Origin: Altererythrobacter aquiaggeris
GTDB lineage: Bacteria > Pseudomonadota > Alphaproteobacteria > Sphingomonadales > Sphingomonadaceae
Reading direction: 5' to 3'
Assembly (NCBI RefSeq): GCF_037154015.1
Contig: NZ_JBANRL010000001.1
Coordinates: 2,108,001-2,172,000, forward strand
Length of the DNA: 64,000 nucleotides
Positions 36,324 to 46,053 of the stretch are shown piece by piece (the stretch's first letter is position 1; the number at the start of each line of letters is the position of its first letter). The notes beneath the pieces are model-generated. The model was not told the DNA's origin, did no database searches, and saw only the letters and a program-made list of their open reading frames with translations. A program made the translations under genes and the position numbers.

Positions 36324-37325
36324 TTACTCCGCGACATCGGGAAGGTTGAAGCCCCTGACAATCTTTGTCGAACCTTCGGAAAGTTCCACCAGAGCGACCG
36401 GCACAGTGCCGGCCCTCGCCCAGTAGAGCCCGTCAGCTTGGGGCTGCCCGGATAATACGCGGCCCTGTCGGATCGCCCCTGCCTCGTCCGGACTGAGATC
36501 GAGGGCCGGGATGTCGTCCAGCCCCGCCTCCATCGGCAGGATTATGTCTTCAAGTCGCGCGCCCTTACCCACCGTGTTCAATTTGTCCAGCGAAATCGCG
36601 CTGGTTTCAGTGAACGGACCTGCCTTTATCCGCCGCAAATAAGTCACATGGCCCAGCGTGCCGAGGCTGCGGGCAATATCACGCGCCAGAGACCTGATAT
36701 AGGTACCCTTGCTGACATGTGCCACCAGCGTTACCGCATCGGCCAGTTCGAGCGGGGCAGCCGGATCATAGGGGTCGGGCCGTCCGCCAACTGTGTCGAA
36801 TGTCGATTCGACATCGTCCATTCGTCCGGCGCCCGACGGAAATTCAAGCGAATGGATCTTAACGCTGCGCGGTTTCATCTCCACCTGCTCGCCCGCCCTC
36901 GCCCGGTCGTAGGCACGTTTTCCGTCAACCTTTAGTGCGGAATAGGCTGGCGGGATTTGTTCTATGTTGCCCGTAAAATGCTCCAGCACAGCCGCAACGG
37001 CCACAATCGGCGGCCTGCGGCCGGTTTGCGCGACTACTTCGCCTTCGCTGTCCAGCGTGGTGGTTTCGGCGCCGAACTGGATAGTGAATTCGTAGATTTT
37101 GCTGGCATCAAGCATTCGCCCGGCCAGTTTGGTCGCTTCACCCAGCGCGATCGGCAGGACCCCTTCGGCCAGCGGGTCCAGCGTACCACCGTGGCCCACC
37201 TTGACCTTCGGATAGCCGGCTTCGCGCAAGTTGCGTTTCACCGCGCCGACCGCCTGGGTCGAGCCCATCCCCACCGGCTTGTCGAGGATCAGCCAGCCGT
37301 GAGGCGCAAGTGGTTTTGCCGTCAT
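36324..37325 (-). CDS. truB: tRNA pseudouridine-55 synthase
   Basis: A protein of 333 residues. The catalytic segment GGTLDPLAEGVLPIALGEATKL near residue 45 contains the essential Asp, and SKGTYIRSLARDI near 210 is conserved. It isomerises U55 in the T loop of tRNAs. Followed by rpsO in the usual order. Confidence 0.97.
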   Translation of the reverse strand: MTAKPLAPHGWLILDKPVGMGSTQAVGAVKRNLREAGYPKVKVGHGGTLDPLAEGVLPIALGEATKLAGRMLDASKIYEFTIQFGAETTTLDSEGEVVAQTGRRPPIVAVAAVLEHFTGNIEQIPPAYSALKVDGKRAYDRARAGEQVEMKPRSVKIHSLEFPSGAGRMDDVESTFDTVGGRPDPYDPAAPLELADAVTLVAHVSKGTYIRSLARDIARSLGTLGHVTYLRRIKAGPFTETSAISLDKLNTVGKGARLEDIILPMEAGLDDIPALDLSPDEAGAIRQGRVLSGQPQADGLYWARAGTVPVALVELSEGSTKIVRGFNLPDVAE

Positions 37326-37367
37326 GCTAGCGAACTAGGGACGGCTCACGTGTTTTGTAAGAGCAGA

Positions 37368-38822
37368 TCAGGCTGACGCGGGCTGCGCGTTGCCCTTGCC
37401 AAAGGCAAGCTGGGCATTCTGGCCGAACACCAGCCGGTTCATCACCAGCGCGGTCAGAACCGAGACAATCAGCGTAAAGAACATCCCGTGGATGTAATGG
37501 GCCGGCTGCCACCACATGCTCCAGAAAGCATAAAAACCAACGCCGGTAATGACCCCGATCATTGCCGCGCCAGCTTTCACATTGCGGAACACGAGGCACA
37601 CGATAAACGCCGAAAGTATCGGCATGGAAAGCAAGCCGTACAATTCTTGCACCGTGTTTATCAGGCTTTCCTGACTGGCAAAAAACGGCACTAGTCCAAT
37701 CGCCAGCACCGACATGCCGATCGAGACAATCGCGCTCAGTTTTGCGACCGATTTGGGGCGATCGACATAGGCTTCGTGAATGTCGCAAACATACAGTGCG
37801 GCGGACGCGTTGAGGATCGAATTGAAGGTTGTCAGCACTGCCGCGGCAATTGCGGCTGCAAAGGCGCCCGAAAGCCACACAGGCAGGACATCGCCGACAA
37901 TCCGGCCGTACGTCGCATCGCCGATATCACCGTAGAGCTTATACGCGACAATGCCCGGTATCACCACAATCGCGGGGACGATTATCAGACGTATGGCAGC
38001 AGCAGCCAGCACACCTTTCTGCGCTTCCCTGATGTTTGGTGCAGCCATGGCCCGCTGGGTAATCGTCTGGTTGGTTGACCAGTAAAATGTCTGGATGAAA
38101 AGCATACCGGTCAGCAGTGTATGCCACGGGATCGGGCTGTCGTTGTCACCGATCAGCGTCAGCCGTTCTGCCGGAATACCGGACAGATCAAAATCGATCG
38201 CCGTTAGCGCCAGATAAACCACCAGCAATGCCAGCCCCAGGATCAGCACACCGCTATAGGTATCCGATACTGCCACCGCCCGCAGCCCGCCGAAGATTGC
38301 GTAGGCTGCGCCGACTATGGCCAGCACGATGGCCGCGCCCATCAGATTGGTGATCCCGGTATCCATTCCCGTCATCGTGAGCAGAAACAGCGAACCTCCG
38401 TAAAGAATTGCGGGCAGGAATATGAAAAGATTACCAAACAGGAACAGCACCGAAATCAGCGCGCGAATGTGCTTGTCGCCGTATTTCTTCTGCAAGAGCT
38501 CGGTCGTGGTGGTGCATTCGTTACGATAATAAACCGGAAGAAACACGAAACACAGGATCATCAAACCTGCGACCGCAGCAAATTCCCACCATGCGAGCAG
38601 CGCCATCTGGTTGCCGTTCATGCCGATCAGCTGATCGGTCGACAGATTGGTCAGCGTGATCGACCCGGCCACGAAATACCAGCTCAGCCCGCCATTTGCG
38701 AGGAAGTAATCCTTTTCGTCCGCCGCCGCACCTTTGCTTTTGCCCCGGCAGTGCAAATAGGTTGCAAAGGCGATAAGCGCGGAAAGCCCGAAGAAAACCG
38801 CGATCTGGACGGGATTGTTCAT
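37368..38822 (-). CDS. Sodium/solute symporter (SSS family, SGLT-like)
   Basis: A protein of 484 residues from the ATG at 38820-38822 (MNNPVQIAVFFG). About 14 hydrophobic helices. DYFLANGGLSWYFVAGSITLTNLSTDQLIGMNGN near residue 40 and the TTEL-x-K region near 108 (ECTTTTELLQKKYG) match sugar-transporting SSS members. It uses sodium-motive force to import a sugar or polyol. It is divergent from the alpha-galactosidase operon with a 173 bp shared region, so it is the probable importer of the galactoside used there. Confidence 0.9.
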   Translation of the reverse strand: MNNPVQIAVFFGLSALIAFATYLHCRGKSKGAAADEKDYFLANGGLSWYFVAGSITLTNLSTDQLIGMNGNQMALLAWWEFAAVAGLMILCFVFLPVYYRNECTTTTELLQKKYGDKHIRALISVLFLFGNLFIFLPAILYGGSLFLLTMTGMDTGITNLMGAAIVLAIVGAAYAIFGGLRAVAVSDTYSGVLILGLALLVVYLALTAIDFDLSGIPAERLTLIGDNDSPIPWHTLLTGMLFIQTFYWSTNQTITQRAMAAPNIREAQKGVLAAAAIRLIIVPAIVVIPGIVAYKLYGDIGDATYGRIVGDVLPVWLSGAFAAAIAAAVLTTFNSILNASAALYVCDIHEAYVDRPKSVAKLSAIVSIGMSVLAIGLVPFFASQESLINTVQELYGLLSMPILSAFIVCLVFRNVKAGAAMIGVITGVGFYAFWSMWWQPAHYIHGMFFTLIVSVLTALVMNRLVFGQNAQLAFGKGNAQPASA

Positions 38823-38858
38823 TACTGGATGTCTCTCACCTGATTTGCAGCGCATAGT

Positions 38859-38878
38859 GCCGGATGACACCGGCTTGT
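38859..38878. promoter_or_regulatory. GCCGG-N6-CCGGC element in symporter/galactosidase region
   Basis: A palindromic element (38859-38874) containing TGACACCGG, which partly resembles the operators at 8698 and 8720. It lies 37 bp upstream of the symporter start. The match is only 9 bases, so shared control is a weak inference. Confidence 0.3.
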
Positions 38879-38892
38879 CCAGCCGCGCTTGT

Positions 38893-38923
38893 GCATATCG
38901 TCAGATGTGCGATGCCGATATGC
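38893..38923. promoter_or_regulatory. Perfect 8-bp inverted repeat upstream of alpha-galactosidase
   Basis: GCATATCG (38893-38900) and CGATATGC (38916-38923) are exact inverted copies 15 bp apart, between the divergent symporter and galactosidase genes. Candidate binding site for an unidentified regulator, as no regulator gene is encoded in this cluster. Confidence 0.45.
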
Positions 38924-38995
38924 TATCTCTATCGTGCAAAATCAGCTTAAGTCGTTCTGCTTCTAAGGCACTTACAGGAACGCAGCGAGACAGCG

Positions 38996-41161
38996 ATGAC
39001 AGCCATTTCCGCATCGAACACTCCGGCGCAGACAGTCACGCTGTCGGCGGGCGGTACGATGCTGGTATTGGAAGCTGCCAAAGGCGAACGGCCACATCTG
39101 CTCTATGCCGGGCCCGACCTTGGCGAGTGCGGCGCAGGCACGCTTGCCGCGCTCCAGACGAGACAATCCGCTCCGGGTAGCTCGACAACATATCAGCGCG
39201 GATCAATTTCGAACGAATTGGGTGCGGGCATTTCTGGTCCGGCCGGACTTATTGTTCAGCGCGAGGGGCGCGACTGGGATACTGATATGCGTTGTGTATC
39301 GGTGGTGCAGCATTCGGCCTCCAGCGCAGATGTGCACTGCGAAGACAGCAGGACGGGTACAGCAACAACATACAGCTTCGTAATCGAACCGGCCTCCGGT
39401 GTGGTCACCGCAAGCACTACAATCCGCAATACGGGAGACACTGTGCTGACCGCCGACTGGGTAGCAGCGATGATTTTCCCGCTGGACGACAGGCTGCAGA
39501 ATATTCGCGCGTTTGCCGGGCGCTGGGCGGGCGAGTTCCAGATCGAGGATATTCCGCCATTTCGCGGCAGTTATCTGCGCGAGAACAAAACCGGACGGAC
39601 AGGCCATGACGCATTCCCCGGACTTTATCTCGGTACGGCGCAAACCAGCGAGCACAGCGGACTCGCCGCAGCTTTTCATCTGGCATGGAGCGGTAACAGC
39701 CGAACCCGGATAGACCGCCATTCCGACGGCCGCTGCATGGTTCAGCTGGGCGAATATCTGCTCCCCGGCGAAATAAGGTTGCAACCGGGCGAAACCTATC
39801 AGACGCCGCAACTCGTCGCGGGCTGGTCGGACCAGGGCTATTCGGGGGTCACCCGATCACTCCACAAATACGTCAACCATGCGGTGCTGGACGACCGGAT
39901 CGAAAAACGTGCGCGCCCTGTCCATTTCAACACCTGGGAAGCAGTCTATTTCAAACTTTCGCAAGCCGAGCTGATCGGACTTGCAGAGCTTGCAGCAGAG
40001 GTCGGCGCCGAACGGTTTGTGCTCGACGATGGCTGGTTTGGTGGCCGCCGAAGCGATGCGGCCGGACTGGGCGACTGGTGGGTTTCGGCAGATGTTTTCC
40101 CCGCCGGTATGGCGCGGCTTGCCAGCAAGGTTCGCGAACTGGGGATGCAGTTCGGGATCTGGTTCGAACCCGAAATGGTCAACCCCGACAGTGACCTTTT
40201 TCGCGCCCACCCCGATTGGGTGCTGGGCAACAAGGGCGCACAGGACACCCCGTTCCGCAACCAGCTGACGCTCGATCTGACAAGCCCTGCAGTATCGGGC
40301 TATCTGTTCGATAAAATCTCCGCGGTCGTGTCAGAGTACCCGGTCGATTACATCAAATGGGATATGAACCGCGATACGGACAAACCGGCAAGCGGCGGCC
40401 GGGCGGTGATGTCGGCGCAGACCGGCGCGGTTTACAGCCTGATGGACCGGCTGCGCACTGCCCATCCCGCGCTTGAAATTGAAAGCTGCGCTTCTGGCGG
40501 CGGACGGGCCGACTACGGCATCTTGCAGCGAGCCGAACGGATCTGGACTTCGGACAATAACGACGCGCGGCAGCGGCTTGATATCCAGCGCGGCGCCGGC
40601 CATTTCTTCCCGCTGAAAATCACCGGGAGCCATGTCGGCCCCCGAAAATGCCATATCACCGGCCGCGTCTTCAGCATGGAATTCCGCGCAGCCACTGCTT
40701 TTTTCGGTCACATGGGCATCGAGGCTGACCTGCGCGATGAAACACGGCAGGACCGCGCGGTGCTCGCCAGTGCGATTGCACTGCACAAGCAGCACCGCGA
40801 ACTGATCCACGGCGGAGAGCTTTTCAGGATCGACGGCCCGGCATATCTCAACCAGTTTGCAGTGGTCTCGCAAGACAAAACCAGCGCGCTTGTTTCGGTT
40901 TCACTTGTCGATATCGTGCCCGCTTCGCTGCCCCCGCGCGTCCATTTCGCCGGACTTGATCCTGACCGCACATATCGCACAAGCCTGATCTGGCCGCAGA
41001 TCAATCCATCGCTGACCAGTCCGTCGGTCATCGACGCAGCGCGATTGATGGATGGCGGGATCGCATGTAGGGGCGCTGTACTGATGGAACATGGATTGCA
41101 ATTGCCGCTGATGCACCCGGATACGGGCCTGATCTTCTATTGCGAGGCTGTGGGTGGCTGA
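38996..41161 (+). CDS. Alpha-galactosidase (GH36)
   Basis: A protein of 721 residues, standard for bacterial GH36. An N-terminal beta-sandwich (about 1-310) precedes a TIM barrel with LDDGWFGGRR near 344, the nucleophile Asp456 in YIKWDMNRD and the likely acid/base Asp520 in TSDNND. No signal peptide is apparent, so it is cytoplasmic and acts on imported galactosides, in line with the divergent symporter. It releases D-galactose from alpha-galactosides. It overlaps glpD by 8 bp; galT and galK follow, forming one operon. Confidence 0.95.
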   Translation: MTAISASNTPAQTVTLSAGGTMLVLEAAKGERPHLLYAGPDLGECGAGTLAALQTRQSAPGSSTTYQRGSISNELGAGISGPAGLIVQREGRDWDTDMRCVSVVQHSASSADVHCEDSRTGTATTYSFVIEPASGVVTASTTIRNTGDTVLTADWVAAMIFPLDDRLQNIRAFAGRWAGEFQIEDIPPFRGSYLRENKTGRTGHDAFPGLYLGTAQTSEHSGLAAAFHLAWSGNSRTRIDRHSDGRCMVQLGEYLLPGEIRLQPGETYQTPQLVAGWSDQGYSGVTRSLHKYVNHAVLDDRIEKRARPVHFNTWEAVYFKLSQAELIGLAELAAEVGAERFVLDDGWFGGRRSDAAGLGDWWVSADVFPAGMARLASKVRELGMQFGIWFEPEMVNPDSDLFRAHPDWVLGNKGAQDTPFRNQLTLDLTSPAVSGYLFDKISAVVSEYPVDYIKWDMNRDTDKPASGGRAVMSAQTGAVYSLMDRLRTAHPALEIESCASGGGRADYGILQRAERIWTSDNNDARQRLDIQRGAGHFFPLKITGSHVGPRKCHITGRVFSMEFRAATAFFGHMGIEADLRDETRQDRAVLASAIALHKQHRELIHGGELFRIDGPAYLNQFAVVSQDKTSALVSVSLVDIVPASLPPRVHFAGLDPDRTYRTSLIWPQINPSLTSPSVIDAARLMDGGIACRGAVLMEHGLQLPLMHPDTGLIFYCEAVGG

Positions 41162-42665
41162 CATTCCCGCTTTTGACCTGCTGATTATCGGCGGCGGTAT
41201 CAACGGCGCGGGCATTGCGCGCGATGCGGCAGGCCGCGGCGCAACCGTGCTATTGTGCGAGAAGGACGATCTGGCGGCGCACACATCGTCATCCAGTACC
41301 AAGTTGGTTCACGGGGGTTTGCGCTATCTCGAACATTACGAATTCCGCCTGGTGCGCGAAAGTCTGATCGAGCGTGAACGGCTGCTGGGAATGGCGCCGC
41401 ACATCATCTGGCCGCTGCGCTTCGTATTGCCGCATGACAAGGGACTGCGACCGGCGTGGCTGCTTCGGCTGGGGCTGTTGATGTATGATCATCTGGGCGG
41501 CCGGAAGCTGCTGCCCGCGACCAAAACACTCGACCTGCGAAAGCAGCCGCATGCTTCGATACTTAAGGAGCGGCTGGTCAAGGGCTTCGAATATTCCGAC
41601 TGCTGGGTGGAAGATGCGCGGCTGGTTGTGCTTAATGCAATGGATGCCGCCGCCAAAGGGGCGGAGGTCGCAGTGCGGACCGAATGCACTGCGCTAGAAC
41701 GGCAGCGCGAAAGCTGGCTTGCGACCTTGCGCAGCGGCGATGGCACTGTCCGGCAAATCTCCGCGCGCGCGGTCGTCAATGCAGCGGGGCCGTGGGTGGA
41801 CGGGGTGCTCGGGCGCGCCATTCCCGGAGACGCCCACCAGAACCTGCGCCTCGTCAAAGGCAGTCATCTGGTGTTCCCCAGGCTTTATGACGGGGACCAT
41901 TGCTACATCTTCCAGAACCGCGACGACCGGATAGTTTTTGCAATCCCTTACGAACGTGAGTTTACTTTGGTCGGGACAACCGATGTCGCCTTCACCGGCG
42001 ATGCGTCGAATATCGATATTTCGGCGGAGGAATCGGAGTATATCTGCGATGCGATCAACGAATATCTGAAAGTCGAAGTCGATCCCGCGGGCGCTGTCTG
42101 GAGCTATGCCGGGGTACGCCCGCTGTACGATGATCAATCACGCAGCAATTCCACCGTAACGCGCGATTATGTTTTCGAACTCGACAATGCGGACGGTGCG
42201 CCGCCGATCCTGTCGATTTTCGGCGGGAAGATTACGACCTACCGCAAGCTGGCCGAACACGCGCTGCACAAGCTCGCCAAGCTGGGGATGGTAAGCGGCG
42301 AGGCGTGGACAGCAGGCGCGGATTTGCCGGGCGGCGAAATGGACCCCGCAGATTACGCTGGCTTCGTCACCAAGATGGTCGCACAATATCCGTGGTTTCC
42401 CGCTGACGGTATACACCGCCTGTGCCGTGCCTATGGCACCCGTGTGAAAGATATTCTCGGCGAAGCCGGCACCCCGGCTGAGCTTGGCCTGCATTTCGGC
42501 GTCGATTTGTACGAAAGCGAAGTGCGGTATCTGTGCGAAACCGAATTCGCGTCAACGGCTGACGACATTTTGTGGCGCAGGAGCAAATTGGGTCTGCATT
42601 TGCCTGCCGATGCGAAAACCAGGCTGGCCCGGTGGTTCGCCGATGCGGAGGCTGTCACAGTCTGA
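41154..42665 (+). CDS. glpD: FAD-dependent glycerol-3-phosphate dehydrogenase
   Basis: A protein of 503 residues. N-terminal FAD site LLIIGGGINGAGIARDAAGRG at residue 9, SSSSTKLVHGGLRYLEHYEF near 43 and a GlpD C-terminal domain (about 385-500) are all typical. It oxidises glycerol-3-phosphate to dihydroxyacetone phosphate at the membrane, passing electrons to quinone. GTG 41154 overlaps the galactosidase stop and its own stop overlaps the galT start (TGATG), so it is fully embedded in the galactose operon. No glycerol kinase is in the window. Confidence 0.95.
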   Translation: MADIPAFDLLIIGGGINGAGIARDAAGRGATVLLCEKDDLAAHTSSSSTKLVHGGLRYLEHYEFRLVRESLIERERLLGMAPHIIWPLRFVLPHDKGLRPAWLLRLGLLMYDHLGGRKLLPATKTLDLRKQPHASILKERLVKGFEYSDCWVEDARLVVLNAMDAAAKGAEVAVRTECTALERQRESWLATLRSGDGTVRQISARAVVNAAGPWVDGVLGRAIPGDAHQNLRLVKGSHLVFPRLYDGDHCYIFQNRDDRIVFAIPYEREFTLVGTTDVAFTGDASNIDISAEESEYICDAINEYLKVEVDPAGAVWSYAGVRPLYDDQSRSNSTVTRDYVFELDNADGAPPILSIFGGKITTYRKLAEHALHKLAKLGMVSGEAWTAGADLPGGEMDPADYAGFVTKMVAQYPWFPADGIHRLCRAYGTRVKDILGEAGTPAELGLHFGVDLYESEVRYLCETEFASTADDILWRRSKLGLHLPADAKTRLARWFADAEAVTV

Positions 42666-43744
42666 TGCGCGATATCATCACGCTTCCAAATCCGGCGGGC
42701 GGCGCGCCGGTTTACCGCCGCGACCACCGCAAGGCTGATGGCCGGATGCTCCATTTATACGGCCATAAAATTCCTGACGGAACCGCTTTGGCTGACGAAG
42801 CCGGTGATGTGGCGCTTGGCGGCGAACTGCGCCACCACCCCCTGCGCGGCGAATGGAACATTTACGCGGCGCACCGGCAAAACCGCACTTTCAAACCCTC
42901 TGCCGCGGCCGACCCGCTGGCACCTTCGCGCCAAGGCCGTGCTGCGACCGAAATCCCGTTCGAAGACTTCGAAATTGCGGTGTTTGACAACAAGTTTGCC
43001 GGCCTGCACCCATCGGCGCAGCAGCCCGAAATAATCGGCGGTGTTGATACGGCAAGTGCAACGGGCGCTTGCGAGGTGGTGGTCTATACGCCGGAAGGCA
43101 GCGGCAACCTTCACAGCATCGGTCAGGCTAGGCGCGAATTGCTCGTCGCAACATGGATAGACCGTTATGCCGCGCTGTTCGAAACGGGCTGCGAATATGT
43201 CCTGCCGTTCGAAAACCGGGGCGAGGAAGTGGGCGTAACCCTGCATCATCCGCATGGCCAGATCTACGCATTCGGCAAAGTGCCGCAGGTGCAGGCGCGC
43301 GCCGCAGAAGCATTTGGCGCCGGCTATGATCTGGCGGCGGAAGTCACGCGCTGCATGCCTGATTACGGTGTGGCCGAAAGTGGCGGTATGGCGGCGTTTT
43401 GTCCGCGCTTCGCCCGGTTTCCTTACGAGACATGGCTTGCCCCGTTTACCCGCCGCGAGGGGCCGTGGGATTGCACGACGGGAGAAATCCAGGGTTTTGC
43501 GCATTTGCTGGGCGATCTGACCCGGCGGTATGATGCATTTTTCGGGCGCGATACTGCCTATATGCTCGGACTCCATGCTGCCCCGCGCGGGGGTTCGGAA
43601 AATTTTCACTTCACCGCGCAATTCTATCCCCTGTTGCGCGGGCCGGACCGGGTGAAATATCTCGCTTCGGTGGAACAGCATACCGGTGTTTTCACAGTCG
43701 ACGTCATGCCAGAACTTGCCGCCGCCGCATTGCGCGCTGTCTGA
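42665..43744 (+). CDS. galT: UDP-glucose--hexose-1-phosphate uridylyltransferase
   Basis: A protein of 359 residues from ATG 42665, overlapping the glpD stop. The active-site motif HHPHGQIYAF near residue 198 contains the nucleotidylated His; HPLRGEWNIYAAHRQNRTFKP near residue 58 is also typical. It converts galactose-1-phosphate and UDP-glucose to UDP-galactose and glucose-1-phosphate in the Leloir pathway, using the product of the adjacent galactokinase. Confidence 0.95.
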   Translation: MRDIITLPNPAGGAPVYRRDHRKADGRMLHLYGHKIPDGTALADEAGDVALGGELRHHPLRGEWNIYAAHRQNRTFKPSAAADPLAPSRQGRAATEIPFEDFEIAVFDNKFAGLHPSAQQPEIIGGVDTASATGACEVVVYTPEGSGNLHSIGQARRELLVATWIDRYAALFETGCEYVLPFENRGEEVGVTLHHPHGQIYAFGKVPQVQARAAEAFGAGYDLAAEVTRCMPDYGVAESGGMAAFCPRFARFPYETWLAPFTRREGPWDCTTGEIQGFAHLLGDLTRRYDAFFGRDTAYMLGLHAAPRGGSENFHFTAQFYPLLRGPDRVKYLASVEQHTGVFTVDVMPELAAAALRAV

Positions 43745-43745
43745 C

Positions 43746-44789
43746 ATGATATTTCGCGCCGCATCGCCGGGACGAGTCAATCTGATCGGCGAACATACCG
43801 ACTATAATGGCGGCTGGGTGCTGCCCGCAGCGCTTTCGGTCCAACTCGTGGCGGAACTATCCCCGCGCTCCGATAATGCCGTCACTGTGGTCGCTGACGG
43901 TTTTGGCGCACAGGCACGGCGCGATCTGCATGACAGTGCCCGGGATCACTGGTCTGACCCGGCTGTCGGCGCTATCCGCGAAGCCAATGCGCTGGGCTTG
44001 TTAGCGGGCGGCGCTGATATTTCTGTCCGTTCGACAATTCCGGCCGGCGCAGGTCTATCCTCCAGCGCGGCGTTGATCGTCACGCTGCTCAAGGCAGCCA
44101 GAGAAGCTGCACAATCCGGGCTGAGCGATGTCGAGATTGCGCTGGCAGCCCGGCGGGTGGAGAACGACTATATCGGCGTGCCTTGCGGAATCATGGACCA
44201 GATGGCGGTCGCCCTCGCCCCGCCCGGTTCGGCCATGGCGCTGGATACGGCGACGCTTGATTACCGGCTGGTACCCTTGCCCGCGACCCATTCGCTGGTG
44301 GTCATACATTCGGGCATTACGCGTAAATTGGCCGATGGCAGATATGCCGTGCGGAAAGAGGAATGCGATCAGGCCAAGGCGATTTTCGGCACCGCTGACC
44401 TGTGTCTGCTCGAACCGGAGGTAATTGAACGGATGGCGGAAGTTCCGCCCACGATCCGCAAGCGGGCCATGCACTGCGCCGCCGAACACCGACGTGTGCT
44501 TGCCGCCGCGCGTGCGCTTGGCGAACGGGACGTGGCTATATTGGGCAGATTGATGGACGAAAGCCATGTTTCAATGCGCGACGATTTCGAAACGTCGCTG
44601 CCGCCAATCGACGCGCTTGTGCGGGATGCGCGCCAATTGGGCGCCGTCGGCGCGCGGCTGACAGGTGGCGGTTTTGGCGGTTGTATCGTTGCCTGTGTTG
44701 CGAGTGATGCACGCGAGGCATGGCTTGGCAAATTGCTGCAGCGTCATCCCCAAGCGCGCTTTATCGATGCGGTTGGCGGGTACGCCTAG
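43746..44789 (+). CDS. galK: Galactokinase
   Basis: A protein of 347 residues from ATG 43746, one base after the galT stop. GHMP-kinase motifs are GRVNLIGEHTDYNGG near residue 10, PAGAGLSSSAAL near 99 and LTGGGFGGCIV near 305. It phosphorylates galactose at C1. galE (epimerase) and mutarotase are not in the window. The stop overlaps the convergent protease stop at CTAG (44786-44789). Confidence 0.95.
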   Translation: MIFRAASPGRVNLIGEHTDYNGGWVLPAALSVQLVAELSPRSDNAVTVVADGFGAQARRDLHDSARDHWSDPAVGAIREANALGLLAGGADISVRSTIPAGAGLSSSAALIVTLLKAAREAAQSGLSDVEIALAARRVENDYIGVPCGIMDQMAVALAPPGSAMALDTATLDYRLVPLPATHSLVVIHSGITRKLADGRYAVRKEECDQAKAIFGTADLCLLEPEVIERMAEVPPTIRKRAMHCAAEHRRVLAAARALGERDVAILGRLMDESHVSMRDDFETSLPPIDALVRDARQLGAVGARLTGGGFGGCIVACVASDAREAWLGKLLQRHPQARFIDAVGGYA

Positions 44790-45475
44790 AACATCTGCGC
44801 AACCCATGTCGCCAGGCTGTAATAATGGCCGAGCGCCCATTCCACCGGTGGCAGAACGACATTTTCGATTATATTGGCCTCCGGCAATAGATAGGGAATG
44901 CCGATCAACAATATGAACAGCAGCGGAAAGCCTAAAGGCCGGATTTTGTCATAAACCGCTGCGGCCCTGTCGGGCAGCAGACCTTCAATGATATGCGAGC
45001 CGTCAAATGGCGGGATCGGTAGCAAATTGAACAATGCCAGGAACAGGTTGATCGCAAGAAAATACTGCAATCCCTCAACCACAATGGCCATTCCGCCTTC
45101 GGGCTGCTGCGTCACATTACCCATCAGCACACCCAGCACAACAGCGCCGATTGCGGCCAGAATGAAGTTCGTCAGCGGACCAGCAAATGCGACCGCCATC
45201 ATGCCGAAGCGCGGATTATGCAGGCGTTCCTTGATCACCGGAACCGGCTTGGCCCAGCCGAACACCGGCGCGCCGACCAACGCCAGAAAGCCCGGCAGCA
45301 CGACCGTGCCGATGGGATCGACGTGACGGATGGGGTTCAGGCTGAGCCGGTTGCGTTCTTTTGCTGTGGGATCGCCCAGCGCCAGCGCGGTCCAGCCATG
45401 CGCGACCTCGTGAAAGACAATCGCGATAACCAGCACCGGGATCAAAATCGCGGCGAGCATAAGTGTTTCTGTCAT
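44786..45475 (-). CDS. Site-2 protease family zinc metalloprotease (M50)
   Basis: A protein of 229 residues from the ATG at 45473-45475 (MTETLMLAAIL). HEVAH zinc motif near residue 27 in the first TM segment and NLLPIPPFDGSHI near residue 150 supply the third ligand. About five TM segments. This short RseP-like class without a PDZ domain (YwhC-like) is common in bacteria; its substrates are rarely known. Starts 29 bp downstream of the GNAT gene. Confidence 0.92.
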   Translation of the reverse strand: MTETLMLAAILIPVLVIAIVFHEVAHGWTALALGDPTAKERNRLSLNPIRHVDPIGTVVLPGFLALVGAPVFGWAKPVPVIKERLHNPRFGMMAVAFAGPLTNFILAAIGAVVLGVLMGNVTQQPEGGMAIVVEGLQYFLAINLFLALFNLLPIPPFDGSHIIEGLLPDRAAAVYDKIRPLGFPLLFILLIGIPYLLPEANIIENVVLPPVEWALGHYYSLATWVAQMF

Positions 45476-45504
45476 AGTGCGGCAGATAGGGTGCGCTGCG
45501 ACAA

Positions 45505-46053
45505 TCAGCCAGCCCATTCATCCTCAAGCAGACCGAATTGCGCTGTATCGCGCACATAACCATTCCAGGTCTTGCGGTTCCGGCGCAATGTCCCTTCCAG
45601 CGTCGCGCCCAATTTTGCGACTGCTGCCATCGATCGCTTGTTGCGCGTATCGATATTGAACTGGATGCGCGTGAACCCGTTTGCAAAAGCGTGCTCGATC
45701 ATCAGCTTTTTCATGATCCTGTTGAAGCCTGACGCGCGGACCGATGGGACAATAAATGTGCCCCCGATTTCCACCGCGCCGCCGCCATCCGGCCATGCGA
45801 CAGGGTCGATATAATTCGTCATCCCCACCAGCCGGTCTTGCGCCAGGTCAATCACGGCAAACCGCACCCAGCTGGTGAGCTGGTGGAACCGACCCATCGA
45901 AAGGTCGAAACCATCATCCAGCATATTCACCGGATAAATTTCCCAGATATCCCGATCTTCGGCGCAGGCTGCGCGCAGCGGCTCCGTATGATGATCGGCC
46001 AGTGGTTCGAGCCGCACCGGATAGGCTTCCAATAATGCGCCCAGATCACTCAT
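45505..46053 (-). CDS. GNAT-family N-acetyltransferase
   Basis: A protein of 182 residues from the ATG at 46051-46053 (MSDLGALLEAYPVRLEPL); it overlaps the tdk stop by 8 bp. Matches RimJ/RimL-like GNATs: GGAVEIGGTFIVPSVRASGFNRIMKKLMIEHAFANG near residue 90 and IDTRNKRSMAAVAKLGA near 132, the acetyl-CoA pocket. Probably acetylates a protein N-terminus or small amine; substrate unknown. Confidence 0.88.
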   Translation of the reverse strand: MSDLGALLEAYPVRLEPLADHHTEPLRAACAEDRDIWEIYPVNMLDDGFDLSMGRFHQLTSWVRFAVIDLAQDRLVGMTNYIDPVAWPDGGGAVEIGGTFIVPSVRASGFNRIMKKLMIEHAFANGFTRIQFNIDTRNKRSMAAVAKLGATLEGTLRRNRKTWNGYVRDTAQFGLLEDEWAG

